From an uncultured Collinsella sp. (lineage in GTDB: Bacteria > Actinomycetota > Coriobacteriia > Coriobacteriales > Coriobacteriaceae): 17,131 nt of DNA. Every line of letters starts with the position of its first letter. Position 1 is the stretch's first letter. The notes under the pieces were generated by a model. It did not search any database, was not told the origin of the DNA, and was given only the letters and a program-made list of their open reading frames with translations. The DNA is taken from the NCBI GenBank assembly GCA_902478765.1, contig CABSMN010000003.1:1-17131 (forward strand), given 5' to 3'. Below are positions 15,327 through 17,131 of this stretch, piece after piece. Position numbers and translations under genes: made by a program.

Positions 15327-16868
15327 CTACTGTGCGGTACTGAGCGAGCGCTTGACTGCATCACGCCAGCCCGCAAGGTTTTGCTCGCGACGCTCGGCGG
15401 ACATATGGGGAAGGAAGGTCCTAACGATCTGGGCATTTTGCTCCAGCTCTTCCAGGTCTTCCCAATAGCCGACGGCAAGACCCGCCAAGTACGCGGCACC
15501 GATTGCCGTGGTCTCCACCGTCTCGCATTGCAGCACGGGGATATCCAGCAGGTCGGCCTGGAATTGCATGATGAACTCGTTGCGTGAGGCGCCGCCATCG
15601 ACGGACAGGCGCTCAATCGAAAGTCCCACGTCCTGCTCCATGGCGCGCAGCACGTCATAACTCTGGTAGGCCATGGACTCGCAGGCCGCACGCACAATGG
15701 TCGCGCGACTCGAGGCACCGGTCAGGCCGCACACGATACCGCGGGCACGCGGGTCCCACCAGGGAGCGCCCAGGCCAGCGAAGGCGGGAACGAAGTAGCA
15801 GCCCTCGTTGTCGTTGATCGAAGCGGCGAGTTGCGCGGACTCGCTCACACTCGAGATGATGCCCATGTTGTTGCGCAGCCAGTTCATGGTTGAGCCGGCG
15901 GCAAAGATGGAGCCCTCGAGCGCATAGCTGATCTTCCCGTTCGCAGCGATACCGATGGTGGAAACCAAGCCGTTCTTGGATTCGACGATCTCGTCGCCGG
16001 TGTTCATGAGCATAAAGCAACCCGTGCCATAGGTGTTTTTGGTCTGGCCGGGACGGAAACAGCAGTGGCCGAACAGCGACGCCTGCTGGTCGCCCGCCAC
16101 GCCCATGATGGGCGGCATGTTGGTCATGATGTCGCTCGCGACGCGGCCGTAGTCACCCGAGCTCCAGCGAACCTCGGGCATCATGGAACGTGGAACGTCA
16201 AAGAGTGCCAGCAGGTCGTCGTCCCAATCGAGCGTATGGATATTAAAGAGTGCCGTGCGGCTGGCATTGGTGTAGTCGGTGGCAAAGACCTGGCCGCCGG
16301 TGAGGTTGTAGATGAGCCAGGTGTCGATGGTGCCAAACATGAGGTCGCCCGCCGCCGCGCTTTCGCGTGCGCCGTCGACGTTGTCGAGAATCCACTGCAC
16401 CTTGGAGGCCGAGAAATACGGGTCGAGCGTGAGTCCCGTGCGGGAGCGCACCAGCCCTTCTGCGCCCTGCTCGACAAGCTCGTCGATCAGAGGTGCGGTA
16501 CGGCGGCACTGCCATACGATAGCGTTATAGATCGGCTGACCGCTCACGCGATCCCAGACCACCGTGGTCTCGCGCTGGTTGGAGATGCCGATGGCGGCAA
16601 TGCGGTCGGAGTGGATACCGCTCTTAAACTGGACTTCCATCATGACGGCGATCTGGCTAGCAAGGACCGCCATGGGGTCTTGCTCCACCCAGCCGGGACG
16701 CGGGAAGCTGGTTTTGACGCTGCGACGTGCCTGCGCGACGATGCATCCGTACTCGTCGACGATGGTCGCAAGTACCGAGGTGGTGCCGCAGTCGAGCGCC
16801 ATGATGTAGGAACCGCCAAAGTCAAACGAGGCATCTTCCATGCCCAGGCTGCCCAGATTCAACGACAT
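15327..16868 (-). CDS. glpK: Glycerol kinase
   Basis: FGGY-family kinase that phosphorylates glycerol to sn-glycerol 3-phosphate in the cytoplasm. The 513-residue protein follows E. coli GlpK closely: NQRETT (Arg99, Glu100), VWQCRRTA, LDPYFSASK (Tyr151), TDYTNASRT, and AGDQQASLFG (Asp260, Gln261) contain the glycerol-binding residues. The N-terminal phosphate loop reads ALDCGTTSVLA, where GlpK normally has ALDQGTTSSRA. Neither the GGKGGTR loop used for fructose-1,6-bisphosphate inhibition in E. coli nor the His-bearing loop phosphorylated by HPr in Gram-positive bacteria is visible before AGDQQ, so control probably differs. There is an extension of about 18 residues before the first strand. 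The ATG at 16868 has AAAGGTG 6 nt upstream, and the gene begins 13 nt after the preceding stop. Confidence 0.94.
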   Translation of the reverse strand: MSLNLGSLGMEDASFDFGGSYIMALDCGTTSVLATIVDEYGCIVAQARRSVKTSFPRPGWVEQDPMAVLASQIAVMMEVQFKSGIHSDRIAAIGISNQRETTVVWDRVSGQPIYNAIVWQCRRTAPLIDELVEQGAEGLVRSRTGLTLDPYFSASKVQWILDNVDGARESAAAGDLMFGTIDTWLIYNLTGGQVFATDYTNASRTALFNIHTLDWDDDLLALFDVPRSMMPEVRWSSGDYGRVASDIMTNMPPIMGVAGDQQASLFGHCCFRPGQTKNTYGTGCFMLMNTGDEIVESKNGLVSTIGIAANGKISYALEGSIFAAGSTMNWLRNNMGIISSVSESAQLAASINDNEGCYFVPAFAGLGAPWWDPRARGIVCGLTGASSRATIVRAACESMAYQSYDVLRAMEQDVGLSIERLSVDGGASRNEFIMQFQADLLDIPVLQCETVETTAIGAAYLAGLAVGYWEDLEELEQNAQIVRTFLPHMSAERREQNLAGWRDAVKRSLSTAQ

Positions 16869-16881
16869 CGCTTACACCTTT

Positions 16882-17107
16882 CTATTGCATCGGGTCGGAC
16901 AGGACCCGTTCGATCTCTGATGCGGGAAGTGCGCCTTGGCGCAGGATCTGGAGCTCGCCGTGCTGAAACGACACGATGGTCGAGGCGTCGCGACACGGGG
17001 TCTCACCGGCGTCGACGGCAACATCGACCCCCTCCAGGATGCGACCCTCCACCGTGATAAAACTTGCCGGCGCGGGCGCGCCATGCGTGTTGGCGCTGGT
17101 GCAGGCA
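16882..17107 (-). CDS. L-threonylcarbamoyladenylate synthase (Sua5/YciO/YrdC family), C-terminal part only
   Basis: Only the last 75 codons are in the window. They show the family signatures TSANTHGAPAP (the substrate-binding S/TxAN motif), a GVDVAVDAG segment, ASTIVSF and ILRQGA, matching the end of the YrdC domain that makes threonylcarbamoyl-AMP for the t6A37 modification of ANN-decoding tRNAs. The protein stops soon after the domain, so no long Sua5 C-terminal domain is present. The 5' part is missing because the contig ends here in adapter sequence; any start codon inside 17108-17131 is artificial. glpK follows after 13 nt. Confidence 0.85.
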
Positions 17108-17131
17108 CTGTCTCTTATACACATCTGACGC
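17108..17131. other. Nextera transposon adapter remnant (synthetic sequence)
   Basis: The last 24 bases begin with the 19-bp Tn5 mosaic end CTGTCTCTTATACACATCT and go on with GACGC, as in the reverse complement of the Illumina Nextera read-1 adapter. Read on the minus strand the junction would encode the well-known artefact peptide MCIRDS. It is library DNA left on a contig end. Confidence 0.97.

Noticed and set aside
16882..17124. A complete 80-residue protein starting with MCIRDS
   Set aside because: The start codon and first residues are adapter-derived; only the sequence up to 17107 is genomic.

Overview
The window is about 17.1 kb of GC-rich actinobacterial DNA carrying ordinary chromosomal genes. 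Protein features (Coriobacteriia-like Upp, AtpA and GlpK), gene order and GC content suggest a gut Coriobacteriia, most likely Collinsella; the genus is an inference from memory of such proteins, not from a search. Almost everything lies on the minus strand; only pepT is on the plus strand. The last 24 bases (17108-17131) are not genomic: they match a Nextera transposase adapter, so the right edge is a raw contig end.

Read in the direction of transcription (right to left): a truncated Sua5/YrdC/YciO-type tRNA threonylcarbamoyladenylate synthase, glpK (glycerol kinase), upp (uracil phosphoribosyltransferase), then the complete F1Fo ATP synthase operon atpI-B-E-F-H-A-G-D-C with very tight spacing (1-nt TAATG overlaps at atpH/atpA and atpG/atpD, an 11-nt overlap at atpF/atpH). 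A strong terminator hairpin follows atpC, and its U-run ends only 13 nt before the TTG start of murA, which is followed by an LCP (LytR-CpsA-Psr) cell-wall ligase gene. This resembles the sua5 ... upp-atp ... murA neighbourhood of Firmicutes such as Bacillus subtilis, with glpK where other genes usually sit.

Between the convergent LCP gene and pepT lies a 349-nt gene-free stretch (4422-4770) packed with secondary structure: the pepT terminator, a structured segment ending in a second (bidirectional) terminator, and two copies of a roughly 50-nt repeat whose 12-13 bp stems differ by compensatory changes. This is the most novel-looking signal in the window.

On the left, pepT (tripeptidase) diverges from a DtxR-family metalloregulator gene; an 18-bp perfect palindrome lies between them and covers the -35 position of the likely regulator promoter. 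The regulator appears to be co-transcribed with a stand-alone homocysteine S-methyltransferase, which ends in a clear terminator. Then comes a phosphoglucomutase/phosphomannomutase-family gene with an unusual catalytic loop. The leftmost 2.6 kb is also rich in ATATAT runs that I did not see anywhere else.

Start codons are often not ATG: GTG for the phosphohexomutase, atpI, atpB and atpE, and TTG for murA. I see no rRNA, tRNA, CRISPR array, insertion sequence or phage genes.
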